From Hornefia butyriciproducens (GTDB lineage Bacteria > Bacillota > Clostridia > Peptostreptococcales > Anaerovoracaceae): 64,000 nt of DNA. The notes beneath the pieces are model-generated. The model ran no database searches, was not told where the DNA came from, and saw nothing but the letters and a program-made list of their open reading frames with translations. The position numbers were made by a program, and so were the translations under genes. Shown piece by piece: positions 9,046-19,763 of the stretch; position 1 is the stretch's first letter, and each line of letters begins with the position of its first letter. The stretch lies in NCBI RefSeq assembly GCF_009695915.1, contig NZ_VUMZ01000001.1, positions 451,731 to 515,730 of the forward strand. Direction: 5' to 3'.

Positions 9046-10045
9046 ACGGTTCCCTCAATCTTTCACCTGTCTCCTCCGGCGATGCACCGACCAGAATCCC
9101 CGTCAGGACGATCCTCAGATTGTCGATCTCGACCTCCTTTGCCAACCAGTAGCCGGCGATAGGGACAATGCCGAAGGAAAGATATTTGGCTTTCTTGTTG
9201 TATTCCATCAGCGCGTCTTCCAGCATTTTCTCGAACAAAGTAAAGTCCCCTTCTTCTTTGATCATCCGGCCTCCCTCGGCCATCATATCCTTCAGACCAT
9301 AGGGAATCAGCTTGTCCGCCACCTGGGAATAGGGTTCCTCCCAGCTCTGAATATAGAACTGTTCCTGGATATTTCCGCCGTCCAAATAAACCGTCTGAAA
9401 AAAGGACCACGCCTTGCCGATTTCTCTGAGCCGCACGAACGCCTTGAGGTTCAGGAGGTCGATCTGCAGTTTCACAATGCCGATCAGAAATTCCTCACCA
9501 CTCTCCTCGGCCGCACGGAGCATGTCCCTGTAGCAGGCTTTGTCCATGATGATATCGATCATCTGGGGATCATGTCCCCTGCTGTAAAGGTCCATCGCCT
9601 CTTCAATGGCGTGCTTCATGTTGACGGGCATGAACATATAGTTCCGGTCCCGGATCATCGCCATCATTTTATTCCATTCTATATCGCCCGTCGACATCAG
9701 AAACGTGTCGTCCGGCGTGATTCCGAGAAGCTCTGATTTCAGGCAGACCTTCACATTATGGTAATCGTAGGGGTACAGGTACAGCGCAAGTTCTTTGCGC
9801 TCCGGCAATGTATTGTAGATCATATCGAACAGTTTGTTCTGTTCTCTTCTGATAAACGCTTCCACATCGCCTTCCTTGACCTCCGGCGATTCTCCGTAGC
9901 CAAATTCCTGAAGGAGGGCCTCTGCCGCGTCAAAATCCGTACAGTTCGCCAGTCTCATGAGGTCCTGACGCTTCATCAGATTCCGGACGTAGCAGCCAAT
10001 GAACGCATCGGCAAAGATATAATCATTTTCTTTTCTTTTTGCCAT
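9038..10045 (-). CDS. ntpC: V-type ATP synthase subunit C
   Basis: 335 residues, matching the 330-350 of the funnel-shaped subunit C (eukaryotic d) that links the central stalk to the membrane K-ring. All-helical, with the family pattern YVRNLMKRQDLMRLANCTD near the N-terminus. It lies between E and F, the common bacterial gene order, with a 12-base gap after E. Confidence 0.93.
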   Translation of the reverse strand: MAKRKENDYIFADAFIGCYVRNLMKRQDLMRLANCTDFDAAEALLQEFGYGESPEVKEGDVEAFIRREQNKLFDMIYNTLPERKELALYLYPYDYHNVKVCLKSELLGITPDDTFLMSTGDIEWNKMMAMIRDRNYMFMPVNMKHAIEEAMDLYSRGHDPQMIDIIMDKACYRDMLRAAEESGEEFLIGIVKLQIDLLNLKAFVRLREIGKAWSFFQTVYLDGGNIQEQFYIQSWEEPYSQVADKLIPYGLKDMMAEGGRMIKEEGDFTLFEKMLEDALMEYNKKAKYLSFGIVPIAGYWLAKEVEIDNLRIVLTGILVGASPEETGERLREPYV

Positions 10046-10057
10046 GTTCCTCCGCTC

Positions 10058-10642
10058 CTATTCGCCAAACAGCACCTTTGCAACTTCTGCTGTCAGCTCG
10101 CCTTTCACCTCGTCCACAAGAGACTCGATACTGCCGCTGACATATACCTGTCCGTTTTTCAGGAGCACGCCGCCCCGGATCGGTTCTGTTTCGTCCGACA
10201 CGGAAAAAGCGCCTCCCTCTGTTTCACGATTCAGCTTTTCTGCAAGCTGCGGTCCGACCTCCGCGGCGTCCTTCTCATTGAAGACGAGTTCGCCGCCGGT
10301 GCTCCCAGTGCTCTTCACAATACCGGCCAGGAACTCCACGTACCTGTCTTTGTCCATGGACGCAATCTGTCCGATAGCTCCGTCAAAGCAGTCCGCGATC
10401 ATCTCCTGTTTCCTGGCCAGAATCAGCTTGCGTCCGTCTATGGCCGCAACCGCCTCGCGGCGGTTCACCGTTCTGACTTTGTCCGCGGCGCCACGTTCCC
10501 GCGCTTCGGAAACAACGGCTTCCGCCTTCTCTCTGGCCTCCGCGATGATTGCATCACTGCCGGAATCGGCTTCGCTGAGAATGGAGCCCGCAACGGTTTC
10601 CGCTTCACTCATGATCTTTGATGTAATCTTCTCTATGCCCAT
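10058..10642 (-). CDS. ntpE: V-type ATP synthase subunit E (peripheral stalk)
   Basis: 194 residues from ATG 10642, chosen for the AGGAAGTG before it; the frame also opens at a TTG at 10660. The N-terminal half is an alanine/glutamate-rich coiled coil (AETVAGSILSEADSG, then AIIAEAREKAEAVVSEARER) that pairs with subunit H; the C-terminal half is the globular head that contacts subunit B. These two parts form the outer stalk. Confidence 0.92.
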   Translation of the reverse strand: MGIEKITSKIMSEAETVAGSILSEADSGSDAIIAEAREKAEAVVSEARERGAADKVRTVNRREAVAAIDGRKLILARKQEMIADCFDGAIGQIASMDKDRYVEFLAGIVKSTGSTGGELVFNEKDAAEVGPQLAEKLNRETEGGAFSVSDETEPIRGGVLLKNGQVYVSGSIESLVDEVKGELTAEVAKVLFGE

Positions 10643-10663
10643 TTTGTCACTTCCTGTCAATCA

Positions 10664-13107
<2,444 letters not shown>

Positions 13108-13108
13108 T

Positions 13109-13435
13109 TTAGCGATTGACACTGGTGCTCACAATCCTTTCTACTATCAGACCGATAGCTTTTTCTTTATTCTTCTTCGCCGCTTCGACCAGCTGTGTAC
13201 TGTCCGATTCTGCCTGCTTCATGGCGGCGGCGTACTTCTGGTCCGATTCCTCCTGTCCTTCCTTCATAAAGGCGTCGTAGATATCCTTCGCTTTAGTCTG
13301 CGCCTCCTCTGCGATCCTTCCGGCCTCCGCTTCTGCGTCTTCGATTCGTTTCCGAGCCTCCGTGCGCGCGTCCCGCTGCACCTGATCCGCCCGGTCTTCA
13401 CACTCTTTTATCTTCGAGAGTTCCTCGACGAACAC
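13109..13435 (-). CDS. ntpF: V-type ATP synthase subunit H/G (peripheral stalk)
   Basis: 108 residues from GTG 13435, preceded by AGGGAGGTGAGCAGC. An in-frame upstream start at 13501 would add an untypical lysine-rich leader and cover the ribosome binding site, so I reject it. The product is one long charged coiled coil (ARTEARKRIEDAEAEAGRI), the partner of subunit E. It is the first gene of the nine-gene operon H-I-K-E-C-F-A-B-D. Confidence 0.88.
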   Translation of the reverse strand: MFVEELSKIKECEDRADQVQRDARTEARKRIEDAEAEAGRIAEEAQTKAKDIYDAFMKEGQEESDQKYAAAMKQAESDSTQLVEAAKKNKEKAIGLIVERIVSTSVNR

Positions 13436-13513
13436 GCTGCTCACCTCCCTTTCATAAAATTCTTTAACACGTCTTCCTTTAACAAAATAAAATGCGCACA
13501 ATTCTTAATCTAT

Positions 13514-13542
13514 AGTATACTTTATTTCCCGCCAGGAATCAA
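13514..13542 (-). promoter_or_regulatory. Promoter of the V-ATPase operon
   Basis: Minus strand: -35 TTGATT (13537-13542), 17-base spacer, -10 TATACT (13514-13519). The predicted start near 13507 gives a leader of about 70 bases before the GTG at 13435. Confidence 0.65.
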
Positions 13543-13564
13543 CGATAGTTATTAGTTTATCAAG

Positions 13565-13603
13565 AACAAATCACCCCATGTGATTTGTTGTTCGGCAACA
13601 AAT
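13565..13603. repeat. Two overlapping inverted repeats sharing one arm
   Basis: AACAAATCAC (13565-13574) pairs with GTGATTTGTT (13580-13589); the same middle segment read as ATTTGTTG (13583-13590) pairs with CAACAAAT (13596-13603). Only one hairpin can form at a time. It lies just upstream of the V-ATPase promoter, so a DNA operator is as likely as an RNA switch. Confidence 0.6.
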
Positions 13604-13664
13604 ATATGTACATTTTTTCAATTCTGTACGGGAACCGCGAGGCCGGAACAAAAAATACTTTGTA

Positions 13665-13676
13665 CTTTGTACAAAG
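13665..13676. promoter_or_regulatory. Palindrome CTTTGTACAAAG, possible operator
   Basis: A perfect 12-base palindrome preceded by a further CTTTGTA half. It lies between the terminator of the winged-helix gene and the V-ATPase promoter, in AT-rich non-coding DNA. The binding protein is unknown. Confidence 0.35.
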
Positions 13677-13737
13677 ACCTCAAGAGAGAAGGCGGCGACT
13701 CCCGCGACGAGAGCAGCTGCCGCGAAGCGCCGCGCAC

Positions 13738-13771
13738 AAAAAAAGGGAACTGCCGGCGTTCAGCAGTTCCC
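13738..13771 (-). terminator. Rho-independent terminator of the winged-helix gene
   Basis: Minus strand: stem GGGAACTGC / GCAGTTCCC with an eight- to nine-base loop, followed directly by seven Ts. It separates the 13790-14065 gene from the V-ATPase operon. Confidence 0.9.
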
Positions 13772-13789
13772 TCCGCAAAACTTGAAATT

Positions 13790-14065
13790 TCAGGACTCCT
13801 GCGGCATGCCTACGTAGTAGGCTCTGCCCTGATCGGTAACCGCATACCGGGTTCTGATCCGTCCTTCTCTGTCGAAATATTGATCCACTCCCGTCAGGAT
13901 GCCGGTCTTCTGCAGCGTCTGCATGATGTCCTCGATGTTCCTCGCGTTACACTGTTTTTCCTGATACTCATTCTTCAGGCCTCTGCAGACATCGATGGAT
14001 GTCAGCGGTCTGCCCAGGCTGACGGCATACTCTACAATCCGGAATTTAAATGGTAACTGCTGCAT
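13790..14065 (-). CDS. Small winged-helix-like protein of unknown role
   Basis: 91 residues from ATG 14065, chosen because AGGAGGGTAGTC precedes it; the open frame reaches 14194 but the added leader is AT-rich and unlikely. The sequence suggests a winged helix: a helix (FKFRIVEYAVSLG), a turn-helix (LTSIDVCRGLKNEYQEKQ), a recognition-type helix (ARNIEDIMQTLQKTGIL) and a hairpin ending YAVTDQGRAYY. Winged helices of this size bind DNA or protein. It has its own terminator. Its location next to the V-ATPase promoter is suggestive only. Confidence 0.65.
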   Translation of the reverse strand: MQQLPFKFRIVEYAVSLGRPLTSIDVCRGLKNEYQEKQCNARNIEDIMQTLQKTGILTGVDQYFDREGRIRTRYAVTDQGRAYYVGMPQES

Positions 14066-14332
14066 GACTACCCTCCTGTTCCAATTCCATGAAACAACGA
14101 ATATATTCTGCTTCACACTGTTAGTACACCTCTCCTTATCTATAATATACACCAAATTCTGTTTTTGTACACAGGAATTAAAAAATTTATACAATATTTT
14201 AACCTATCTTTTACACATTGTATTTCTGCACGGTCTGCGATGCGCCGGAGAACACGGGAGTAAGCACGAAGAAATCCTGAATCCTATATGCTACGGCCTC
14301 TCTCTTTCTTCAGAAGCAAAACTTAACCAAAT
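14066..14332. other. Intergenic stretch upstream of the winged-helix gene
   Basis: About 270 AT-rich bases between the winged-helix start and the terminator at 14333. On the minus strand a TATTAT followed by AGATAAGG could be its -10, with no good -35. I see no gene here on either strand. Confidence 0.3.
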
Positions 14333-14369
14333 GAAAAAGCCCCGGCGTATTGAACGTCGGGGCTTTTTC
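14333..14369 (-). terminator. Rho-independent terminator of the heptad-repeat gene
   Basis: Fifteen-base stem GAAAAAGCCCCGGCG / CGTCGGGGCTTTTTC (one G.T pair) with a seven-base loop. It starts 13 bases after the stop of the heptad-repeat gene and is symmetrical enough to act on both strands. Confidence 0.88.
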
Positions 14370-14381
14370 ATTTAGTTAGTA

Positions 14382-16400
14382 TTATTTGGGAGAAACCTCA
14401 TCCATCTTGTAGATGAAGGTTACTGATTTGTAAGTTTTTGTATTGCCGAAGCTGTTGTAGTCCTGCGCAGCCTTCTGGATGGCCTTGGCGTTGTCCACCA
14501 CGTCCAGCAGATTGCTGGCGTTCAGCTTGTCAATCTCGCTCTTCGCTTTGTTCATAGCGCTGTCAACGCTCTTGTCCAGAGTCTTCGCGCCTTTTGCCAG
14601 CGCTGCCGCACCGGAGGCCAGCTCAGCCTCCTTGCTGCTGAAAGTCACTGTGCCGTTGTACAGCTGCATAGAGCCGGACGCCAGCTTGTTCACGCCGCTG
14701 ACCAACTCTGTGCTTCCGCCCTGCAGAGCGACAACTCCGTCGTAAACCTCTTTAGAACCTTGACTTAACGATTGAGCTCCTTTGACTAAGTCGCCATCAT
14801 CAGAAAGCGCATCTTTTACCTTGTTTACGCCTCCAGATACACTGTCTGCACCGGAAGCAACCGATTTAGCGCCAGCTTCAAGTTTGGAAATGTCCTTACT
14901 TTTCTCAATTCCATGCAGCACATCACTGACACCCTGAGTATACGACTTAACACCAGAATGATAGTTAGTCAAAGCATCCAACTGTTTCTTAGTCCCCTGC
15001 AAGTTCGCTTTCTCAACCTCTAGCTTCGCTTTGGCGGCAACTGCTTCTTTATAGGTATCCGAATCACTCTGCCCGGCGGCCTCTAATTTTTTTATTGCCG
15101 CGTCGTATTGAGAAATGCCGCTGTCCGCCTTACTAATCGCACTTCCGATCTGAGCGGCATAGTTTTCCTCAGTAATTGAAATATTATTCAATCCTGCGGC
15201 TTTCATCTGTTGGTTTACAGATGTAATAATTGTATCTACAACCTCATCTGTTCCCTTATTGATACTATCGTTATTTGCAGTGATTTCCTCTAGATTATCT
15301 GTGATCCCTGAAATAACCTGCGGAATGCCCTTCGATACGTCATTCGCGCCTTTACTGACATCGCTTGCCCCAGATGCCAGAACATTTACCTGTCCATGCA
15401 TTTCTTTTAGCCCTGCGAGCAGAGCCGCGTTGCCGTCCGAGACCTGCTTAGAACCGGCAGCCAACTTGCTGACACCTCCCGCCAGTGCCGGCGTTTTGGA
15501 CTTAAGCAGATTTGTTCCGCTCGCCACGTCCTTCGCACCGTTTTTAATAGTCTTGCTGGCTGCGGAAAGCTTTCCGGCTCCTGAAGCGACCTTATCCGCT
15601 CCGTTCGAGAGCTGACTCGTTCCATTTGCCAGCTTCTTCGCAGCACTCTTCACCTCATCCATTTTATCTTTAAGGTCTGAGGCATTGTTGACATCGGACA
15701 TATCGATATCCTGGAACATTTCATCGGTAACTACAGAATAAGCATTCTCCACGTTATACTTTGTGGTATCGCACTCGATCGTGACGCTCTCCGGAATATC
15801 GATGTCCTTCGCGCCGGAATCCAGTTCTGACAGATTCAGGCTCAGGCTCTCGCTCAGTCCCGGTAGGGCGTATCCGACCACTGTGTTTCTGGTTCCGTCA
15901 TCGATCACCTTGCCGTTATCGACGGACACGTTGGAGAAATCATCGTTGTCGAAGATGAAGGCTGTCATGACCGCGAACGGTACATAGACGTTGTTCCTTT
16001 TGATATTATTTGTATAGGTGATGTGAATTTTCACATGACCGCTTTCCCCCGCAAGGTCGGCAGGGGAGATGGCTTTTCCGTCCAGCGTGTAGGACACCTT
16101 CATGGTGACCGGCAGCTGCGCGTCGTCATAGCCTTTGTACTTCAGGTTACCCTCGTCGCTGACCACACGTTTATATTCGTTTCCGTTGGCCTTCTGCATG
16201 ATGTAAACTGTCTCTTTTCCGTCGTTTCCGCCGGAGCTGTCCGTCGTCGAGACCTTGTTTGAACTGCTCTTGCCGCTCTTCTCCGAGGTCGCTCCAAAGG
16301 AGAAACTGTTCAGGCTGAAGAAGCAGACGACTGCGACGATCAGCGTTACCGCCAATGCAGCGGTGAGCCTTCCTCTCTCTGTGATTCCTTTCCCTTTCAT
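14382..16400 (-). CDS. Secreted heptad-repeat (LxxG) protein paired with MMPL transporter
   Basis: 672 residues with an N-terminal signal/anchor helix (LTAALAVTLIVAVVCFF). About residues 45-210 form a beta-rich domain; the rest is long coiled coil made of seven-residue repeats of the xxxLxxG type (ASGAGKLSAASKTIKNG and many more). No C-terminal membrane helix is visible. Such proteins are encoded beside MMPL/RND transporters and are thought to work with them outside the membrane, perhaps as an adaptor spanning the wall; this is inference. AGGAG precedes the ATG. The gene lies downstream of the transporter behind a TetR-controlled promoter. Confidence 0.75.
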   Translation of the reverse strand: MKGKGITERGRLTAALAVTLIVAVVCFFSLNSFSFGATSEKSGKSSSNKVSTTDSSGGNDGKETVYIMQKANGNEYKRVVSDEGNLKYKGYDDAQLPVTMKVSYTLDGKAISPADLAGESGHVKIHITYTNNIKRNNVYVPFAVMTAFIFDNDDFSNVSVDNGKVIDDGTRNTVVGYALPGLSESLSLNLSELDSGAKDIDIPESVTIECDTTKYNVENAYSVVTDEMFQDIDMSDVNNASDLKDKMDEVKSAAKKLANGTSQLSNGADKVASGAGKLSAASKTIKNGAKDVASGTNLLKSKTPALAGGVSKLAAGSKQVSDGNAALLAGLKEMHGQVNVLASGASDVSKGANDVSKGIPQVISGITDNLEEITANNDSINKGTDEVVDTIITSVNQQMKAAGLNNISITEENYAAQIGSAISKADSGISQYDAAIKKLEAAGQSDSDTYKEAVAAKAKLEVEKANLQGTKKQLDALTNYHSGVKSYTQGVSDVLHGIEKSKDISKLEAGAKSVASGADSVSGGVNKVKDALSDDGDLVKGAQSLSQGSKEVYDGVVALQGGSTELVSGVNKLASGSMQLYNGTVTFSSKEAELASGAAALAKGAKTLDKSVDSAMNKAKSEIDKLNASNLLDVVDNAKAIQKAAQDYNSFGNTKTYKSVTFIYKMDEVSPK

Positions 16401-16520
16401 TTTACTTACTCCTCCAATAATACTTACTTTTTATAACCTTTGAATTCCTCCGCGGCAGCGGTTACAAAAGAAACCCGCCGGGTTCCGCGAGGGAATCTCT
16501 CCGTACTTGTTCTTTGTGGA

Positions 16521-18650
16521 TCAGGCCTCCTGAACGACCTGCTTTTTCTCTTTTTTGTAAATATCTCTCAGCCCGCCGGTCGTCTTGCAGATGAGTTTAT
16601 CAAAGGCCATGAGCATGGACGGCAGGATAAAGATTACGGTCAGCATACTGATAATCGCTCCCCGTGCCATCAGTCCGCAGAGGACGCTGATGACGCCGAT
16701 ATCGGAATACAGCGATACACCGAAGGTTGCGGTGAAGAAACCCACCGCACTGGTGATTACGGACGGCATCGACGTTGAGGAGGCGATCATAACCGCTTCC
16801 CGCTTGGCCTTGCCGGCCATCCGCTCCGTCTTGTACCGGGTGGATGTCAGAATCGCATAATCGACCGTTGAACCGAGCTGAATCGTGCTGATGCAAACCG
16901 GAACGATGAACGCAAGTTCCAGGCCGGTAAATCCGGAAATCCCCAGGTTTACGTAAATCGCGAACTCGATGACTGCCACCAGAATGAACGGCAGGGTCAC
17001 GGACCGCAGTACAATGAGGATGATCAGGAACACCGCAGCGATGGATATGATGTTCACCACCCGGAAATCCTTGGCAGTCAGGTTGATCAGATCCATGGTC
17101 GCCGGGCCTTCGCCAATGACCTTGGCGGTGGGATCGTATTTGGCAACCACCTTCTTCAGTGTCTTGATCTGCGTATTGCACGCATCAGTCGAGACTTTAT
17201 AATTGGAGTTGACCATGATCAGCTGATGCCCCTTGGCAATCATCGCGTCGGTAATCTCGTTGGGCAGTATTTCCTTAGGAATAGCAGTTCCTGTGAAGGC
17301 GTCCAGTCCCAGTACGTTTTCAACACCCTTGACATTCTCCATATCCTTGCTCATCGCATAGCCCTTCTTGGATGAGAGATTTGCATCCGCGATAACCATG
17401 TGCGTCGTGCCGATGTGGAAATCCTCCTCCAGCTTGTCGTTCGCCTTCAAGAATGGAGCCTGTTCTTCCGAAAGACCCTGGCTTCCGTTCAGGATCTTGG
17501 CAAAATCATAGACTGTATTGTCATGATTGTAACCGTAAATCGCCGGGAACAGCAATACACAGAAAATCAGGATATATACGCCGTAACGGGCGGTGAGCCC
17601 GTGGGCCAGTTTCTCTGTGTTCGGGATCAGTCCGCGGTGTCTCGTCTTTTTCAGAAGCTTGTTGAAGAGCATCATCAGAGACGGCAGAACCGTAACGCTG
17701 GCCAAAACGCCGAAAACAACGCCCTTCGCCATTACGATTCCCAGATCACGGCCCATCGTATATGTCATGAAACACAGTGCCAGGAAACCGGCGATGGTGG
17801 TGATGGAACTTCCGGCCACCGAAACCAGCGTATCGTCGATGGCGTTGGCCATAGCCTTCAGATCCTCTTCTCCTTTGTCCAACCGCTCTTCATAGCTGTG
17901 CCAGAGGAAGATGGAATAGTCCATTGTAACGCCCAGCTGCAGCACCGCCGCGATAGCTTTTGTTACATAGGATATCTCCCCCATGAAAATGTTCGACCCG
18001 AGGTTGTACATGATTGCCATGCCGATGCTTGCCAGAAACAAGAATGGCGCAAGGTAGGAATCCAGCAGAAGCATCATCGCGATCAGCGAAAGGATTACTG
18101 CGATAAACACATATTTGGCTTCCTCCTGCTCACACAGAGCCTTCAGATCCTGCACGCAGGCACTCATGCCGGACACATAGCACTGCTTGGTACTGACCTT
18201 CCGGATCTCCTTGATGGCGTTCAGCGAGCCTTCATCCGAGGTGGAGCGGTTAAAGAACACTACGATCATCGAGGCGTTCTCGTTGTCAAAGTCCTCTCTT
18301 ACCTTCTCTGGATACATGCTGCGGGGTACCGACGGATCGATGACGTCCTGCAGATTGACCACTGAATCCACGTGCTTGATTGTCTTATACTTTTTCGCCA
18401 TACGGCTCACATCGCTCTTGCTCATGTTTTCCGTAACGACGATGGTGAAGCCTCCTTTATGAAAGTCCTTCAACAGAAGATCCTGTCCCTTCATGGTTTC
18501 CATGGTATCCGGCAGGTATGTCAGCATATCGTAATTGATATGCGTGTTGAGATACCCGAACACCGATGGAATCAGGAGCAACAGGCTCACCACCAGGATC
18601 ACCATCCTGTACTTTACCACTTTCTTGCCAAATCCACGTCCGAATTTCAT
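16521..18650 (-). CDS. MMPL/RND-family membrane transporter
   Basis: About 709 residues from ATG 18650, chosen because GGAGGACAGA precedes it (an upstream in-frame ATG at 18701 lacks one and lies in the promoter). The layout is that of MMPL half-duplicated exporters: one N-terminal helix, an external domain, a block of membrane helices with GVTMDYSIFLWHSYEE, then a second copy ending in a block with GSTVDYAILTSTRYK. The paired DY motifs are the proton-relay signature of this family. Exports lipids or amphiphiles, substrate unknown. Repressed, by inference, by the divergent TetR protein. Confidence 0.9.
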   Translation of the reverse strand: MKFGRGFGKKVVKYRMVILVVSLLLLIPSVFGYLNTHINYDMLTYLPDTMETMKGQDLLLKDFHKGGFTIVVTENMSKSDVSRMAKKYKTIKHVDSVVNLQDVIDPSVPRSMYPEKVREDFDNENASMIVVFFNRSTSDEGSLNAIKEIRKVSTKQCYVSGMSACVQDLKALCEQEEAKYVFIAVILSLIAMMLLLDSYLAPFLFLASIGMAIMYNLGSNIFMGEISYVTKAIAAVLQLGVTMDYSIFLWHSYEERLDKGEEDLKAMANAIDDTLVSVAGSSITTIAGFLALCFMTYTMGRDLGIVMAKGVVFGVLASVTVLPSLMMLFNKLLKKTRHRGLIPNTEKLAHGLTARYGVYILIFCVLLFPAIYGYNHDNTVYDFAKILNGSQGLSEEQAPFLKANDKLEEDFHIGTTHMVIADANLSSKKGYAMSKDMENVKGVENVLGLDAFTGTAIPKEILPNEITDAMIAKGHQLIMVNSNYKVSTDACNTQIKTLKKVVAKYDPTAKVIGEGPATMDLINLTAKDFRVVNIISIAAVFLIILIVLRSVTLPFILVAVIEFAIYVNLGISGFTGLELAFIVPVCISTIQLGSTVDYAILTSTRYKTERMAGKAKREAVMIASSTSMPSVITSAVGFFTATFGVSLYSDIGVISVLCGLMARGAIISMLTVIFILPSMLMAFDKLICKTTGGLRDIYKKEKKQVVQEA

Positions 18651-18699
18651 TCTGTCCTCCAAATAATACTGCAAGGTTTTCTCCTTGATTTCACAGACC

Positions 18700-18728
18700 A
18701 CATTACCACATTATTGACCGTCAGTCAA
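18700..18728 (-). promoter_or_regulatory. Promoter of MMPL/heptad-repeat operon
   Basis: Minus strand: -35 TTGACT (18723-18728), 17-base spacer, -10 TAATGT (18700-18705). The -35 is embedded in the TTGAC-N5-GTCAA operator at 18713-18729. Confidence 0.65.
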
Positions 18729-18729
18729 T
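18713..18729. promoter_or_regulatory. TetR-type operator 1
   Basis: ATTGAC-CGTCA-GTCAAT, a perfect six-base inverted repeat with five-base spacer. It covers the -35 of the transporter promoter and shares its core TTGAC-N5-GTCAA with operator 2. Confidence 0.75.
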
Positions 18730-18825
18730 AATTATCCGTATTCTTTTTTTATACAATATCACGAATCTGTCGTAACGCTGTGTTCCCAGCGCATATAGGC
18801 ATTACTTAAGTTTACCGTGATTAAC

Positions 18826-18840
18826 TTGACCAAAAGTCAA
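18826..18840. promoter_or_regulatory. TetR-type operator 2
   Basis: TTGAC-CAAAA-GTCAA, same half-sites and spacing as operator 1, about 110 bases away. It covers the -35 of the regulator's own promoter, implying autoregulation. Confidence 0.75.
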
Positions 18841-18854
18841 TTCAATGCTACTAT
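18826..18854 (+). promoter_or_regulatory. Promoter of the tetR-family gene
   Basis: -35 TTGACC (18826-18831), 17-base spacer, -10 TACTAT (18849-18854). The implied leader is about 175 bases long and GC-rich (18861-19034); it holds one small hairpin (TCGGGA / TCCCGA) but no RNA element I recognise. Confidence 0.65.
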
Positions 18855-19034
18855 TGTATTAAGTAAAGGTAGCGGATTACGAAAAATGCACCGTGTCGGG
18901 ACGAACGCATCGTATCCCGATGGAAAGACCGACAGACTGCGTCGAACAGTATACAGTCGGCGGATTCCGTCAAAACATGCTGCGCTGCGGCTAACGACCG
19001 CCTCGTTCGCATAAGGAGAGAAAAGAGAAAAAAG

Positions 19035-19643
19035 ATGGGTAGAGTTGAAGAAAAAAAGCAGCAGAAAAAAAAGGCGCTGATGAACAGTGCCTATGATCTG
19101 TTTACCACGGTGGGTTTTCATAAGACTACCATCATGGCCATTGCTCTCCGAGCCGGAGTTGCAAAAGGGACCTTCTATCTGTGGTTCAAAGACAAGGAGG
19201 ATATACGCAACGCTCTGATCATCGAGAAATCCTCGGAGCTTCTAACTGCCGCGCTTGCAGAACTGGAGCATGCACCTCGGGAGATGTCCCCCCTTGACAA
19301 ATTGATTTACATCGTGGATTATGTGATCACATGTCTGTCACGGGACATCGCTCTGCTGCGTTTCATCGCCAAGAACCTGTCCTGGGGACTCTTCACCCGT
19401 TCGAACCTTTATCAGCCGACGGGCGAGAACAGCGCGCCACTGAGTTTCCGGGACTTCATACGGCAGCTGCTGGAGGAGGATAATGTACAGCCCACCCGAG
19501 AGATGGAACTCGCCATTTTCACCACCATAGAACTAGTCGGCTCCACCTGCTACAGCGTGATCCTCAACGGTGAGCCCGTAACGCTCAGTGAATACAAGCC
19601 CTATCTTTTCCGCTGCATCCGCAGGCTTTTCGATCCGGAATAG
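19035..19643 (+). CDS. TetR-family transcriptional regulator
   Basis: 202 residues. The N-terminal HTH (about 12-58) reads ALMNSAYDLFTTVGFHKTTI, then IALRAGVAKGTFYLWFKDKE, the classic TetR pattern with its GTFYxxFxxK helix. The C-terminal ligand domain is divergent. It is transcribed away from the MMPL/heptad operon and both promoters carry the same palindrome, so it most likely represses both; the inducer is probably a transported amphiphile. The best purine stretch (AAGGAG) is 16 bases from the ATG, rather far. Confidence 0.92.
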   Translation: MGRVEEKKQQKKKALMNSAYDLFTTVGFHKTTIMAIALRAGVAKGTFYLWFKDKEDIRNALIIEKSSELLTAALAELEHAPREMSPLDKLIYIVDYVITCLSRDIALLRFIAKNLSWGLFTRSNLYQPTGENSAPLSFRDFIRQLLEEDNVQPTREMELAIFTTIELVGSTCYSVILNGEPVTLSEYKPYLFRCIRRLFDPE

Positions 19644-19763
19644 CGTCGGACACAAAGTCCGAACCGACCGTCGTCGGCCGTGCGCGGTACGAACACAAGG
19701 CGACCGTCGCCGGCGTGTGCTGTGCGAGTACGGCCACAGGAACCGCTGAACCGGCACATCGAC

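Noticed and set aside
18861..19034. Riboswitch in the long tetR-family gene leader
   Set aside because: Only one small hairpin is visible and no known riboswitch core motif; the leader is GC-rich but unstructured by eye.
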